Shown here in pieces: positions 62,413 to 64,000 of a stretch of 64,000 nt of DNA. The position numbers were made by a program, and so were the translations under genes. Source of the DNA: Pelagicoccus mobilis (lineage in GTDB: Bacteria > Verrucomicrobiota > Verrucomicrobiia > Opitutales > Opitutaceae); NCBI RefSeq assembly GCF_016595505.1, contig NZ_JAENIL010000001.1, forward strand, positions 1 to 64,000, in the 5' to 3' direction. Numbering within the stretch: position 1 is the stretch's first letter; each line of letters begins with the position of its first letter. Below the pieces are notes generated by a model. It worked only from the letters and a program-made list of their open reading frames with translations. It was not told the origin of the DNA and did not search any database.

Positions 62413-64000
62413 GTGAGCTTCCGCAAAGCAACCAAACTCCGTCAGGCAATTCAGCTGCTCGCCGGAATCTCCCTCCTATCCTCGATGTTCGCCGAGGCCA
62501 ACCCGTCACGGCCAAACATCCTCATCATCATGTCAGATGATTCCGGATACGCGGACCTTGGCTGCTACGGTGGCGAAATCGACACGCCAAATATCGACTC
62601 GCTCGCCAGCTCCGGACTACGTCTCACAAACTTCTATACCAACGGCCGCTGCTCCCCGACTCGCGCCTCCCTCCTAAGCGGCCTCTACGGCGCTCGTGTC
62701 GGATTTGGAGGCGGCTCGCTTGGCGATTGGTGGCGCCAGTACGACAGCCCCGCCCATCGCGGACGCCTCCCTTACGACACTCCCCTCCTGCCAGAACTGC
62801 TCAATACAGCCGGATACCAAACAATGATGTCCGGCAAATGGCATCTCGGCGGCAGCCTAATAAAGCTACAACCCGAGCTCGCCACAGAATGGAAAACGCA
62901 CCACCCCGGCTGGACGTTCGATGACGCTGAAGTCGAAGCCGAATTCAACGCCCTCCCTCCTCAACGTGGATTCGATCAATTCTTCGGCATGCACGGAGCT
63001 CAAGGCGACTTCTTCATAACGCCAAACGACCCGCACGAATACTACGAAGGCAACCAACTCGCCCAGCTCCCATTTAATCGAACGTATTCGATGCACTGCT
63101 ACTACCCGCACGAAAACCACTACGCCTACACGCCCAACCACGGAAAAACCTCCCAAGCCTTCTACGACACAGATGGCATCACGGACAGAGCCATCGAGAT
63201 GCTCAACTCCGCAAGCGACAACCAAAGCAACCCCTTCTTCGCCTACGTCGCCTACCGAGCGCCGCACACCCCTCTACAAGCCCCCGAGGAACTCGTGCAA
63301 AAGTACCTCCCTCGCTACCAAGACCTCGACCAGTTCCAAACCGATCGATACAATAACCTCGTAGACAAAAACCTAATACAAGACAAAGGGTACCAGAAAA
63401 CGAATCTCGCCTCCTACCAAACACCCGAACAAGTCGAAGCCTTCAAACTTCGCATGGCGGTTCACGCCGCCATGATGGAAAAAGTCAATCAAAACGTAGG
63501 TCGTATCCTCGACGCCCTCGACCAGAAAGGACTCCGCGAAAACACCCTTATCCTCTATTTCTCAGACAACGGAGCAGCCTCCCATGTCGGAGCCATGATG
63601 AACAAACCCTACAATGGCAGCAAAGCCCTCGTCTGGGAAGGCGGCACCAAAACACACTTCATCGCGAATTGGCCTGGTCACGTTCCCGAAAACGAAACAT
63701 CGCACTCCATGGTGTGGGTCGGCGACCTCCTCCCAACCCTGCTCAACCTCGCCGGAGTCGGCTACCCACAAACTTTCCGAGGCAAAGCGACTCAAAAGCT
63801 GGACGGCCGAGACGTATCCAAAGTCCTAGACGGAGAAGAGATCCCTCCACCAGAAACTCTATTCTTCAACGACAAGGGCCAGCAAAGCGTCATCTACCAA
63901 GGCCGCTGGAAACTGCTCATCGAACCCGGCTGGTATCTACAAACCTCAGCCAAGGAAGGCATCGCCTACGAGCTCTACGATCTTCACGCAGACCCGACCG
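62413..64000 (+). CDS. Secreted type I sulfatase, partial (runs off the right edge)
   Basis: Sulfatase reading frame open from GTG 62413 to the window end, 529 codons seen. The signal peptide is MSFRKATKLRQAIQLLAGISLLSSMFA. Metal ligands are D42-D43 in 'ILIIMSDDSGYADLG', and the formylglycine signature is C80-S-P-T-R in 'TNGRCSPTRASLLSG'. 'SGKWHLGGS' and 'LYFSDNGAASHVG' are typical. The last visible residues, 'AYELYDLHADPT', are the usual sulfatase C-terminal motif, so little more than the tail is missing. It starts 30 bases after the S9-homologue gene and is probably cotranscribed with it. Confidence 0.92.
   Translation, partial: MSFRKATKLRQAIQLLAGISLLSSMFAEANPSRPNILIIMSDDSGYADLGCYGGEIDTPNIDSLASSGLRLTNFYTNGRCSPTRASLLSGLYGARVGFGGGSLGDWWRQYDSPAHRGRLPYDTPLLPELLNTAGYQTMMSGKWHLGGSLIKLQPELATEWKTHHPGWTFDDAEVEAEFNALPPQRGFDQFFGMHGAQGDFFITPNDPHEYYEGNQLAQLPFNRTYSMHCYYPHENHYAYTPNHGKTSQAFYDTDGITDRAIEMLNSASDNQSNPFFAYVAYRAPHTPLQAPEELVQKYLPRYQDLDQFQTDRYNNLVDKNLIQDKGYQKTNLASYQTPEQVEAFKLRMAVHAAMMEKVNQNVGRILDALDQKGLRENTLILYFSDNGAASHVGAMMNKPYNGSKALVWEGGTKTHFIANWPGHVPENETSHSMVWVGDLLPTLLNLAGVGYPQTFRGKATQKLDGRDVSKVLDGEEIPPPETLFFNDKGQQSVIYQGRWKLLIEPGWYLQTSAKEGIAYELYDLHADPT

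Overview
The window looks like a chromosomal segment of a marine, polysaccharide-degrading verrucomicrobium, probably Opitutales and close to Puniceicoccaceae or Pelagicoccus-type bacteria. The reasons are the TonB-dependent receptor with an 'ELSPFTV' N-terminus, an ECF sigma/FecR pair, many Tat-exported oxidoreductases and sulfatases, an infB with a long Ala/Pro linker, and intergenic palindromes ending in GTAGGxxC or GGAGGGCAATG. The taxonomy is inference from gene style only.

Layout. (1) 0.3-9.8 kb, all on the minus strand: a TonB-dependent receptor, a Tat Gfo/Idh/MocA oxidoreductase, a two-component system (NarL-type regulator and membrane sensor kinase), and a secreted agarase-like TIM-barrel protein. 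(2) 10.0-18.8 kb, plus strand: an ECF sigma factor overlapping a FecR-type anti-sigma/sensor, then four more agarase-like proteins, one fused to a GH10 domain. The five agarase-like paralogues lack the clan GH-A catalytic glutamates and share aspartates at the matching positions. This is the best candidate for an undescribed system. (3) 18.9-25.1 kb: sugar isomerase-like TIM barrel, NtrC-type regulator, small M50-like membrane protease, alpha/beta hydrolase, a repeat protein and a HigA-HigB toxin-antitoxin pair in reversed gene order. (4) 25.2-31.4 kb, plus strand: mutS, a GH26 mannanase-type enzyme and a nitrate-sensor-type chemoreceptor. (5) 31.4-42.5 kb, minus strand: a housekeeping block, in transcription order DUF2851, nusA, infB, rbfA, nrnA-like, truB, ribF, tlyA, nadK and a lone GspF-like protein. 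A strong terminator hairpin sits in the nusA leader. (6) 42.6-64 kb: a second carbohydrate region with IclR-type regulator, KDPG aldolase and KDG kinase (end of uronate catabolism), beta-helix protein, sodium:solute symporter, four sulfatases, 2-hydroxyacid dehydrogenase, GH2 enzyme, aldose 1-epimerase, RhaT-like transporter and an exported S9-peptidase homologue that has lost its catalytic serine. The last sulfatase runs off the right edge.

How the genes fit together. Region 6 has the parts needed to desulfate and cut a sulfated, uronate-containing algal polysaccharide and to feed 2-keto-3-deoxy sugars into the Entner-Doudoroff route. Regions 1-2 look like a separate glycan locus with outer-membrane uptake and two layers of control (sigma/FecR and two-component). 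The promoters of the sensor-kinase gene and of the oxidoreductase gene share about 100 bp of similarity, including the same dyad, which suggests one regulator controls both. No tRNA, rRNA, CRISPR array, insertion sequence or prophage was seen.
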